Both the position numbers and the translations under genes were made by a program. A stretch of 64,000 nucleotides of DNA from Streptomyces roseifaciens (GTDB taxonomy: Bacteria > Actinomycetota > Actinomycetes > Streptomycetales > Streptomycetaceae), in contig NZ_LNBE01000004.1 in NCBI RefSeq assembly GCF_001445655.1, positions 2,294,001-2,358,000 of the forward strand, given 5' to 3'. Position 1 is the stretch's first letter. Each line of letters begins with the position of its first letter. Positions 43,458 through 51,144 of this stretch are shown piece by piece. The notes under the pieces are model-generated. The model was not told where the DNA came from. It worked only from the letters and a program-made list of their open reading frames with translations, and ran no database searches.

Positions 43458-44567
43458 CCTGCGCAGTACGGGCGTGAGCCGCTGCTCCACGCAACGGTGC
43501 AGCAGCCAGGCCAGGCCCAGCATCAGGGCGACGGTCAGGCCGAGCGTCGCGTACGAGGGGATGCCGAGGCCCCGGTGCAGGGCGCCGATCACCACCCACC
43601 CCAGGTGCTCGTGCACGAGGTAGAACGGGTACGTCAGCGCGCCCGCGACCGTCAGCCAGCGCCAGTTCGCCCAGCGGAACCTGCCCAGGGCGACGGCCGC
43701 CACCGCCGCGTAACCCAGCGCCAGGACGGCCACGATCACGTACGGGGAGCGGTACGAGAAGTATTGCGGGTTCGGCGGGTGCCACAGCCCCGCCACCGCG
43801 TAGTGCTGCCCGACCAGGAAGCTCACGGCCACGATCCCCCAGTGCAGGAGGTCGTGCCCGAAGCGGTGGATCAGATACAGGCCGATGCCGCCGATGAAGT
43901 ACGACGAGTACTCCGGCATCACGACGACCCGCAGGAACTCCACGTGCGAGGCCGTCGTCACCACGGTCGCCAGCGTCCACACCGCGCAGAACAACACCAC
44001 CCGGTGCCGCGTCGCCCCCGGCAGCACCACGAACAGCGCGAAGAGCGCGTAGAACCGCAGCTCCGCCCAGAGCGTCCAGCACACGCCCAGCACGCGCTGC
44101 GCGCCCACCGGCTGCTGCAGCATCGTCAGATTCACGAGCGCGTCGCTGAACGAGACCGTCTTGTACGCGACCCACGGCAGCGCGAACGCGACGGTCACCA
44201 GCAGGATCGCCGCCCAGTAGGCGGGGTAGAGGCGGGCCGCGCGGGAGGCGAAGAACGAGCGCAGGGGACGTCCCCAGCCGCTCATGCAGATCACGAAGCC
44301 GCTGATGACGAAGAAGATCTCGACACCGAGGCAGCCGTAGGCGAACGCGCCCGACAGGGTGGGGAATTCGTGCCGCGGCGAGGCGCCCCACGCGCGGCTC
44401 ACGTCGCCGTCTCGACCGCCGTAGTGGTACAGGGCCACCATCAGGGCGGCGATGATGCGGAGGGCATCCAGGGCGCGGAGGCGGCTGCCGCCGTGGGTGG
44501 CCTCCAAGGGCGCCGGTTGCCCCTCGGAGGTCTCTCGGCGCTGCCGGGGGAGTGCCGGGGCCGTCAT
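43404..44567 (-). CDS. Membrane acyltransferase, acyltransferase-3 family
   Basis: A 387-residue polytopic membrane protein with about ten helices. The family's cytoplasmic/active-site motifs are present: LRALDALRIIAALMVALYHY, the FFVISGFVI hallmark, RAARLYPAYW and LTYPFYLVHEH. Such enzymes O-acylate sugars of extracellular glycopolymers. The ATG 44567 overlaps the preceding polysialyltransferase-like stop in ATGA (44564-44567), so the protein probably modifies the polymer made by this cluster. The C-terminal end overlaps the tetR gene. The donor acyl group is unknown. Confidence 0.9.
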   Translation of the reverse strand: MTAPALPRQRRETSEGQPAPLEATHGGSRLRALDALRIIAALMVALYHYGGRDGDVSRAWGASPRHEFPTLSGAFAYGCLGVEIFFVISGFVICMSGWGRPLRSFFASRAARLYPAYWAAILLVTVAFALPWVAYKTVSFSDALVNLTMLQQPVGAQRVLGVCWTLWAELRFYALFALFVVLPGATRHRVVLFCAVWTLATVVTTASHVEFLRVVVMPEYSSYFIGGIGLYLIHRFGHDLLHWGIVAVSFLVGQHYAVAGLWHPPNPQYFSYRSPYVIVAVLALGYAAVAAVALGRFRWANWRWLTVAGALTYPFYLVHEHLGWVVIGALHRGLGIPSYATLGLTVALMLGLAWLLHRCVEQRLTPVLRRSLDPGGRSGGGSAGRTG

Positions 44568-46066
44568 GTCGTCACCCTCGTCTTGGCCGGCGCCTTCGCC
44601 TTGGACAGCCGCCGCTGCAGAGCCCGTGCCCTCCGGGCCACCTTTCGTACGGTCGGGTTGCGCGGCAGGAACCCCAGCTGCGACGGGACCGCGCCCGGCA
44701 GTGCCAGGACGGTGAGGCGGCGGCGCTTGAAGTAGCGGCGGGTGTGGGGGGTGAGGTGCGTGGTGAGGTAGCGCTCCGCGGCGGGGCGGAGGTTCGGGTA
44801 GATCTGGGGCTGCATCGCGAAGCCGACCGCGGCCAGGAGGCCGTTGAGGTCGCCCGGGCCGCCGTTTTCGGGTGCGCGCCCGTGGGTGGCGTTGTGCCCA
44901 CCCTCCCCCAAGCTCTCGGCTCCGCTCGAGCAGGGGGGACCCCCATCGCCCTGCGGAACGCCTGCCCACAACGCGGGTTGAGGGGAGTCTGCCCGCAACG
45001 GCGTTTCAAGCGCAGGCAGCGTGGCGTCCACCAGCGTCACCGGCACCCTATTGCTGTTCTGGTACGGGCTCAGGCGTTCCAGGAGGAGGTCCGTGCCCGT
45101 GTGTGCTGCCGGGAGGCCGTAGAAGGTCGTCGCCGTCAGCAGGGCCGTCGAGAAGCAGCCGGTCACCAGGGCCGGGCGCAGTCGCTGGTAGGCGACCTCG
45201 GCCAGGACGGGCGTGTCGAGGACGGTCAGGGTGACGCCGAGCCGGCCGGCCTCCTCCTCCAGCATCTGCGACCAGCGGGCCGGTGCCGCCGGGTGGGGCT
45301 TGAAGACGAGCTCGCGGTGGCCACGCCCGGCCGCGCCGCGCAGCATCCGCACGTGCAGCTGTTCCTCTTCCTCGGGGGTGAGGATGTCGAGCGCCGACAG
45401 GTACTGCCCGAGCAGCAGCGCGGCGCCTTCGGGGGCGTCGAGGGCGGGTGCGGCGTCGGCGAGTTCGGCCAGCACCTTGGTGAAGACCTCCGTGGGGACG
45501 ATCTCCGGCGCGACGCCGAACTCCGAGAGCAGCAGCGGCCGCAGCCCGGGCACGAGGTCGAGGTGGAGCAGCCGCCCCACGCGGGTGCCGATCAGCGGGT
45601 CGAGCTTGTTGCGGGTGGGGCCGTAGCTCATGAGCCCGTCGGCGTAGACGTCGAGGGGGGCGTCGGGGAAGCACTGCACGATCGCGAGCGCGGGGCTGAC
45701 CTGGAGGGACTCGACGGCGAGGGAGACGTCGTCGTCGCCCAGGTCCCACAGCAGCCGCAGGTGCCGTTCCCACAGGGGCGCGTCGTCCGGGCGGGGCGAC
45801 CAGCCGGACGGGTGGAAGGGGCGGATCGCGTCGTTCCAGGACAGGACGCCGTCGAAGCGGCTGCGCAGCCGCTCGAAGCCGGGGGCTTCGTCCAGGGCCG
45901 GAGTGGTCTCCGGGACGGCCGCGGTGTTGGCGACGAGCAGCAGCCGGCGGTCGGCGGGGGTGAAGCACCCGGCGTCCAGGGCGGCGGCGAGCGTCGCGGC
46001 TCCGTAGAGCGTCGACGCGAGGAAGATCTGTGTGCGGTGGTGCGCGGGGGGCGGGAGGGCGGGCAT
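44564..46066 (-). CDS. Polysialyltransferase-like glycosyltransferase
   Basis: A 500-residue protein of the alpha-2,8-polysialyltransferase-like family. Landmarks are TQIFLASTLYGAATLAAALD at the N-terminus, LLLGQYLSALDILTPEEEEQ, the KPHPAAPARW donor-site motif and GCFSTALLTATTFYGLPAAH. It is expected to add or polymerise nonulosonic acid units using a CMP-activated donor made by the neuB/neuA genes across the divergent promoter. Residues ~362-400 (QPALWAGVPQGDGG, PENGGP) are low complexity and coded by a REP-like DNA element, so this segment is probably a surface loop insertion. ATG 46066 overlaps the GT2 stop (TGATG). Confidence 0.82.
   Translation of the reverse strand: MPALPPPAHHRTQIFLASTLYGAATLAAALDAGCFTPADRRLLLVANTAAVPETTPALDEAPGFERLRSRFDGVLSWNDAIRPFHPSGWSPRPDDAPLWERHLRLLWDLGDDDVSLAVESLQVSPALAIVQCFPDAPLDVYADGLMSYGPTRNKLDPLIGTRVGRLLHLDLVPGLRPLLLSEFGVAPEIVPTEVFTKVLAELADAAPALDAPEGAALLLGQYLSALDILTPEEEEQLHVRMLRGAAGRGHRELVFKPHPAAPARWSQMLEEEAGRLGVTLTVLDTPVLAEVAYQRLRPALVTGCFSTALLTATTFYGLPAAHTGTDLLLERLSPYQNSNRVPVTLVDATLPALETPLRADSPQPALWAGVPQGDGGPPCSSGAESLGEGGHNATHGRAPENGGPGDLNGLLAAVGFAMQPQIYPNLRPAAERYLTTHLTPHTRRYFKRRRLTVLALPGAVPSQLGFLPRNPTVRKVARRARALQRRLSKAKAPAKTRVTT
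44900..44946. repeat. REP-like element inserted within the polysialyltransferase gene
   Basis: The stretch CCCTCCCCCAAGCTCTCGGC followed by TCCGCTCGAGCAGGGGGGAC and CCCCAT matches, from memory, a repeat scattered in many Streptomyces intergenic regions. It contains short complementary parts (CTCTCGGCTCCGCTCGAG and GGGGGGACCCCC). Here it is in frame within a coding sequence. Confidence 0.65.
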
Positions 46067-47109
46067 CAGGCGGCCGCTCCGGCAGTACCCGAGGTCCCGG
46101 CTCCGGCTCCGGTCCCGGTCCCGGTCCCGGCTCCGGCTCCGGTCCCGGCCCCGCCCGGCCGGCGCCTCAGCCTCCGCAAGCGGATCGCACGGTCGTAGTC
46201 CATGGAATTCACGGCGTCCTTGACGAGTTCCGGTGGCAGTCGGCGCAGTGCGGCCGCGCTCTTCGTACGCAATGCACGGGCCACCTGCGGCTCAAAACGT
46301 TCGATATTCGTCAGATGATGGGCAATGATTGCGCAATACGTTCGAACGGCTTTCGGGAGGAATTCCTCCGCGTCCCGGTCCCGGGCCGTCTCCTCGATGA
46401 CCTGATCGAATGCGCGCAGGAAATCGAGCTGGCGTACGTCGCCGATCTGGGTGAGCGAGGTCGCGACCCCGCGCCGGTAGAAGACGCCCAGCAGACCGGC
46501 CACGGCGAACGTGCGCGCCTCGCGGTGCAGGCGCCAGATCCAGGGCCGGTCCTCCGCGGTCCGCAGGCCGTCCGTGAAGTGCAGCAGCCCGGCGTCCAGC
46601 AGCCGCCGGTGGTAGATGCCGGCCCAGGCGTACGGATAGTCGACGGACGTCGAGCGGTCGGCCGGCAGGATCGCGCCGCGGGGGTCGAGCACCACCCCGC
46701 GGCGGCCGTGCGGCACGCGCTGCACGGTGCGGGTGCGGCCCGTGCACTGCACGTGGTCGGTGCGGACGAAGTCGACGTCCAGTTCCTCGATGAACCCGAC
46801 GAGCCGTGCGTAGTAGCCGGGCGCGAGCCAGTCGTCGCCGTCGAGGAAGGTCAGGTACTCGCCGCGCGCAGCGTCCAGCCCGGTGTTGCGGGCGGTGGCG
46901 AGGCCGCCGTTGCGCTCGTGGCGCACGACCACGGCGCCCGGCAGCTCGTGCCCGGCGCGCTCCAGGAGTGCCGGCGTGCCGTCGGTCGAACGGTCGTCCA
47001 CGAGAATGAATTCGAAATCCTCACGGGCATTCGCACGCAGACTTCTCAGCACATCGGGCGCAAAGGTCTGAACATTGAAGAACGGGACGATGACGGAGAG
47101 CTTGACCAC
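46066..47109 (-). CDS. Glycosyltransferase family 2 protein
   Basis: A 347-residue GT-A transferase. The fold opens with KLSVIVPFFNVQTFAPDVLR, followed by FEFILVDDRSTDGTPALLE and the DXD-bearing YLTFLDGDDWLAPGYY, with the acidic acceptor-site AEDRPWIWRLHREA. It has no transmembrane segment. The C-terminal ~30 residues are a Gly-Thr/Gly-Ala repeat. GTG 47109 (VVKLSVIV) is chosen from the conserved start of the domain; its ribosome site is weak. It is the first gene of the minus-strand arm of the glycopolymer cluster, divergent from the DUF6716 gene. The donor sugar is unknown. Confidence 0.9.
   Translation of the reverse strand: MVKLSVIVPFFNVQTFAPDVLRSLRANAREDFEFILVDDRSTDGTPALLERAGHELPGAVVVRHERNGGLATARNTGLDAARGEYLTFLDGDDWLAPGYYARLVGFIEELDVDFVRTDHVQCTGRTRTVQRVPHGRRGVVLDPRGAILPADRSTSVDYPYAWAGIYHRRLLDAGLLHFTDGLRTAEDRPWIWRLHREARTFAVAGLLGVFYRRGVATSLTQIGDVRQLDFLRAFDQVIEETARDRDAEEFLPKAVRTYCAIIAHHLTNIERFEPQVARALRTKSAAALRRLPPELVKDAVNSMDYDRAIRLRRLRRRPGGAGTGAGAGTGTGTGAGAGTSGTAGAAA
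46095..46150. repeat. GGTCCC/GGCTCC hexamer run at the GT2 3' end
   Basis: About nine degenerate 6-bp copies encode the GTGAGAGTGTGTG-type C-terminal tail of the GT2 protein, in frame. Confidence 0.8.
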
Positions 47110-47296
47110 CCCGGCGACATTAGGCGGCCCCCCGGCATTCGTCTTGTCCACGGGCGGGCGCGGAGGTGAACGAAGCGCGGCGGAATGATGAACCCGCCCC
47201 GTCCCCGGGCCGATTCGCCGATCGTCGGTGTGCTGTTTACCGGCTGTTGCCCTCGCGTTGGGCAACGAAACGGAATGGATTTCTATCGTCGGCGAC

Positions 47297-48622
47297 GTGC
47301 CATCACGTACCGAACCTCCGCTGCGGATCGCCGTGCTCGCCGACTCCGACACCCGGTGGAAATGGGGGGCGCTCACCGCGCACCGCCTCGCCCCGGGCGC
47401 ACGGCTCGACGGGCGCCTCCTGAGAGGCCGCGCGACCCCCACGGCCCGCCAGCTCACCGAGGTGGGCGTGACCGCGGCGGAGATCGCCGAGGTCACCGGG
47501 ACGGAGTTCGTCCGCTCGGCCGGCCGCGACCGCTGCGACGTCGTGGTGCTCGCCTGCGTCGGCGGCGCCGTCCAGGCCATGGTGCACGGCCTCGCCGCGG
47601 CCTGGGAGGGGGAACCCCGCAGGCCCGTCGTGGTGACCGGCTACGTGGGCGTCGTCTACGAGAAGCTCGCCGACGGGCTGCTGCTGCGCCACGGCGCCGA
47701 CCTCGTCCTCGCCAACTCCCCGCACGACGCCGCCCGTTTCCGCGAGGTCTACGAGGGGGTGGGGGCGGACGCGTCGTGCGTGACCGAATGGGCGCTGCCG
47801 TTCCTCGGCGACCGGAACGGCCCTGTCCGCGATCAAGTGCGTCCGTTCACGGTCGTGTTCGCCGCCCAGCCCTCCGTACCGGAGAGCCGCGCCGACCGCG
47901 CCTATCTGCTGCGGCGCGCCGTCGCGCACGCCCGGGCGCACCCGGAGCGCGAGGTGTTCATCAAACTCCGCAGCAAGCCCGGAGAGCACACCACTCACAT
48001 CGAGGAACTCCCGTACCAGAAGCTCGCCCTGCGCCTGCCCGGCGGGCTCCCGTCCAACTGCCGCCTCGTCTACGGGCACATGGGCGAGGTCCTCGACCGC
48101 ACGGACCTCCTCGTCACCGTGAGTTCCACCGCGGCCCTGGAGTCCCTCCACCGCGGGATCCCCACCGCCGTCCTCACCGACCTCGGCATCCGCGAGTCCC
48201 TCGGCAACCACCACTTCCTCGGCTCGGGCTGCCTCGCCTCCTGGGACCGGCTCGACGCAGGCCACCTGCCCGAGGCCGACCCGGAGTGGGCCGCCCGCCA
48301 GGGCGTGCCCTCCGACGGCTCCGGGGAGGCCGTCTTCGCCGCCGCCCGGCAGCGCGTCGCGGACCTCGCGGCCCGGCCGGGCCTCCCGCCCCTAGCCCCC
48401 TACTACACCGCAGCCACCGCACCCGGGTACCTCCCCGCCGTCCTCGCCCGCCACGGCCTCGACCACCGGGGCCGGCCCCTTCCCGGCCGGGCGGGAACAC
48501 CCCGCGAGGAGAGCGCCCTGCGCCGCGCGGGCCGCGCCGCCTTGCGCGACGCGGCCCGCGGCGCCTACCGCCACGGCGTCCAGCGGGTGGCTCCGCTGAT
48601 CCGCCGGGCGGGGGAGCTGTGA
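47297..48622 (+). CDS. DUF6716 family putative glycosyltransferase
   Basis: A 441-residue cytosolic protein of the DUF6716 group, with a GT-B-like plan. The N-terminal domain reads RIAVLADSDTRWKWGALTAH and later VVLACVGGAVQAMVHGL; the C-terminal domain has VFIKLRSKPGEHTTHIEELP and TDLLVTVSSTAALESLHRGI, like CMP- or UDP-sugar transferases. GTG 47297 is chosen at the conserved SRTEPPLRIAVLADSD start. It heads the plus-strand arm of the cluster. It probably acts on the nonulosonic acid polymer, although the catalytic activity is unproven. Confidence 0.75.
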   Translation: MPSRTEPPLRIAVLADSDTRWKWGALTAHRLAPGARLDGRLLRGRATPTARQLTEVGVTAAEIAEVTGTEFVRSAGRDRCDVVVLACVGGAVQAMVHGLAAAWEGEPRRPVVVTGYVGVVYEKLADGLLLRHGADLVLANSPHDAARFREVYEGVGADASCVTEWALPFLGDRNGPVRDQVRPFTVVFAAQPSVPESRADRAYLLRRAVAHARAHPEREVFIKLRSKPGEHTTHIEELPYQKLALRLPGGLPSNCRLVYGHMGEVLDRTDLLVTVSSTAALESLHRGIPTAVLTDLGIRESLGNHHFLGSGCLASWDRLDAGHLPEADPEWAARQGVPSDGSGEAVFAAARQRVADLAARPGLPPLAPYYTAATAPGYLPAVLARHGLDHRGRPLPGRAGTPREESALRRAGRAALRDAARGAYRHGVQRVAPLIRRAGEL

Positions 48623-48873
48623 CCACCGGAGGCCGGCGCGGGGGCGGTGCGCCGAGCGGGTCTCCGCGGGGCGGCCCTCCGCGCGGTTGCCCTCCGCGGT
48701 CCCGCCCTTCGCAGGGCCGCCCTCCGTCCGTCGCCGACGGGCCCCGCCGTGCCGGCCGCTCGCCGTTGCGACGGAGCGAAGCGCCCGGCGCTGGCGGACC
48801 GTCGCCGCCGGAGCGGCACCATCCCGCCGCCGCTCCGGACACCCCGAACCCCCGGATATGCAAGGAGCCCGTC

Positions 48874-50136
48874 ATGCAAGCCGCCCCGGCTGACCCGGCC
48901 GCCCCGGCTGACCCGGCCGTCCTGGCCGTCATCCCCGCCCGCGGCGGGTCGAAGGGCGTCCCCGCGAAGAACCTCGCCGCGATCGGCGGCGTGCCCCTCG
49001 TGGCCCGCGCCGTCCGCGCGTGCCGCGCCTCCCGCCTCGTCACCGACGTCGTCGTCTCCACCGACGACCCCGGCATCGCGGCCACCGCGCGCGGCGCCGG
49101 AGCCGTCGTCGTCCAGCGCCCCGCCGCCCTCGCCGGGGACACCGCCACCAGTGAGGCCGCCGTCCTGCACGCGATGGACGCGTACGAGGCGCTGCACGGC
49201 ACCGGCGTCGGCACGGTCCTGCTCGTGCAGTGCACGAGCCCCTTCCTGACCAGCGGGGACGTCGACGGCGTGGCCGCGGCGGTCGTCGAAGGGGGCGCGG
49301 ACAGCGCGCTGACGGTGGCGCCGTTCCACGGCTTCGTGTGGCGCGAGGACGGCGGCGCCGCCGCCCCCGCCCCCGCCTCTCCCAGCGGTCCGCCCCCCTC
49401 CGGCGGCCGCGGCGTCAACCACGACAAGGCCCACCGCCCCCGCCGTCAGGACCGCCCCCAGGACCTCCTGGAGACCGGCGCCGCCTACGCCATGCGCGCC
49501 GACGGCTTCCGGGCCGCCCGGCACCGGTTCTTCGGCCGCACCGAGCTCGTCCGCTCCGAGGCCGCCCGCGTCCTGGAAGTCGACGATCCGCACGACCTCG
49601 CCCGCGCCCGCGCCCTCGCGCCCCTCCTCGACGGCCCCGACCCCGCCGCCCGCCCCACGCGCGCCGACGTCGACGCCGTCGTCATGGACTTCGACGGCAC
49701 CCAGACCGACGACCGCGTCCTCATCGACGCCGACGGCCGCGAACTCGTCGCCGTCCACCGTGGCGACGGCCTCGGCATCGCCGCCCTGCGCCGCGCCGGG
49801 CTCGCCCTGCTCATCCTCTCCACCGAGGCCAACGCCGTCGTCGCCGCCCGCGGACGCAAGCTGCGCGTGCCCGTCCTGCACGGCGTCGACCGCAAGGACC
49901 GGGCGCTCAAGCAGTGGTGCGAGGAGCAGGGCATCGCCCCCGACCGCGTGCTCTACGTCGGCAACGACGTCAACGACCTCTCCTGCCTCGGGCTCGTCGG
50001 CTGGCCGGTCGCGGTCGCGGACGCCCACGACACCGTGCGCGGCGCGGCCCGGTCCGTCACCGCCGCGCGCGGCGGCAGCGGCGCCCTGCGCGAGATCGCC
50101 ACCTGGCTGCTGGGCCCCGGCCTGGACATGCCCTGA
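48874..50136 (+). CDS. neuA: CMP-nonulosonate cytidylyltransferase fused to HAD phosphatase
   Basis: A 420-residue bifunctional enzyme. The N-terminal domain (about 12-235) is an acylneuraminate cytidylyltransferase: IPARGGSKGVPAKN (CTP site), STDDPGIAATARG, LLVQCTSPFLTSGDVDG and DRPQDLLETGAAYAM. The C-terminal domain (about 265-420) is a KdsC-like HAD phosphatase with DFDGTQTDDRV, the Lys of DRKDRALKQW and GNDVNDLSCLG. This fusion suggests the pathway passes through a phosphorylated acid that is dephosphorylated and then activated with CTP. ATG 48874 has AAGGAG about 7 nt upstream. A GTG at 48619 overlapping the previous stop is in frame but would add a Pro/Arg-rich tail. Confidence 0.9.
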   Translation: MQAAPADPAAPADPAVLAVIPARGGSKGVPAKNLAAIGGVPLVARAVRACRASRLVTDVVVSTDDPGIAATARGAGAVVVQRPAALAGDTATSEAAVLHAMDAYEALHGTGVGTVLLVQCTSPFLTSGDVDGVAAAVVEGGADSALTVAPFHGFVWREDGGAAAPAPASPSGPPPSGGRGVNHDKAHRPRRQDRPQDLLETGAAYAMRADGFRAARHRFFGRTELVRSEAARVLEVDDPHDLARARALAPLLDGPDPAARPTRADVDAVVMDFDGTQTDDRVLIDADGRELVAVHRGDGLGIAALRRAGLALLILSTEANAVVAARGRKLRVPVLHGVDRKDRALKQWCEEQGIAPDRVLYVGNDVNDLSCLGLVGWPVAVADAHDTVRGAARSVTAARGGSGALREIATWLLGPGLDMP

Positions 50137-50192
50137 GCCCGTCAGGGCGCACGACCTCCCCCCCGTCCCCGTACCGCGAAGGAACCGCCCGC

Positions 50193-51134
50193 ATGAACTC
50201 CGTGCTCACCGCCCCGTACGCCCCCGTCCGGACCCTCGGCGCCAAGTCGGCCGGACCCGGCCACCCCGTCTACGTCACCGGCGAGATTGGCATCAACCAC
50301 AACGGCGACCTGGCCAACGCCTTCGCCCTCATCGACGCCGCCGCCGACGCGGGCTGCGACGCCGTCAAGTTCCAGAAGCGCACCCCCGAGATCTGCACCC
50401 CGCGCGACCAGTGGGACATCGAGCGGGACACGCCCTGGGGCCGGATGCGCTACATCGACTACCGCCACCGGGTGGAGTTCGGCGAGGACGAGTACCGCGC
50501 CATCGACGCCCACTGCCGCGAGCGCGGCATCGACTGGTTCGCCTCGCCCTGGGACACCGAGGCCGTCGCCTTCCTGGAGAAGTTCGACGTCCCCGCCCAC
50601 AAGGTGGCCTCCGCCTCCCTCACCGACGACGAGCTCCTGCGCGCCCTGCGCGCCACCGGCCGCACGGTGATCCTCTCCACCGGCATGTCCACCCCGAAGC
50701 AGATCCGGCACGCCGTCGAGGTGCTCGGCAGCGAGAACATCCTGCTCTGCCACGCCACCTCCACCTACCCGGCCAAGGCCGCCGAGCTCAACCTCCGGGT
50801 GATCCACACCCTCCGCGCCGAGTACCCCAACGTGCCGATCGGCTACTCCGGCCACGAGACGGGCCTGCAGACCACCCTCGCCGCCGTCGCCCTCGGCGCC
50901 GCCTTCGTCGAGCGCCACATCACCCTCGACCGCGCCATGTGGGGCTCGGACCAGGCCGCCTCCGTCGAGCCCGGCGGCCTGGCGCGGCTTGTGCGCGACA
51001 TTCGCGTCGTCGAGGAGTCCCTCGGCGACGGCGTGAAGCGCGTCTACGACAGCGAGCTCGGCCCGATGCGCAAGCTGCGCCGGGTCGCGGGCGTCGTCGC
51101 CGAGGGCGGCGACCGCGAGCCGGCCACGGTCTGA
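50193..51134 (+). CDS. neuB: N-acetylneuraminate/Kdn synthase family protein
   Basis: A 313-residue TIM-barrel synthase that condenses phosphoenolpyruvate with a 6-carbon sugar (ManNAc, or mannose-6-phosphate) to a 9-carbon nonulosonic acid. Hallmarks are VTGEIGINHNGDLANAFALI, KFQKRTPEICTP, the ERDTPWGRMRYIDYR and YEWFASPWD-like segments, STGMSTPKQI and GYSGHETGLQTTLAAVALGA. It lacks the C-terminal antifreeze-like SAF domain present in typical bacterial NeuB, so it may be of the shorter phosphate-type synthase. ATG 50193 has GAAGGAA upstream. It is placed between neuA and a transferase gene in one unit. Confidence 0.85.
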   Translation: MNSVLTAPYAPVRTLGAKSAGPGHPVYVTGEIGINHNGDLANAFALIDAAADAGCDAVKFQKRTPEICTPRDQWDIERDTPWGRMRYIDYRHRVEFGEDEYRAIDAHCRERGIDWFASPWDTEAVAFLEKFDVPAHKVASASLTDDELLRALRATGRTVILSTGMSTPKQIRHAVEVLGSENILLCHATSTYPAKAAELNLRVIHTLRAEYPNVPIGYSGHETGLQTTLAAVALGAAFVERHITLDRAMWGSDQAASVEPGGLARLVRDIRVVEESLGDGVKRVYDSELGPMRKLRRVAGVVAEGGDREPATV

Positions 51135-51144
51135 CGGGCCCCAG

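Noticed and set aside
48619..48873. GTG 48619 as the neuA start
   Set aside because: The cytidylyltransferase domain begins right after ATG 48874, which has AAGGAG at good distance; the upstream part is Arg/Pro-rich repeats.
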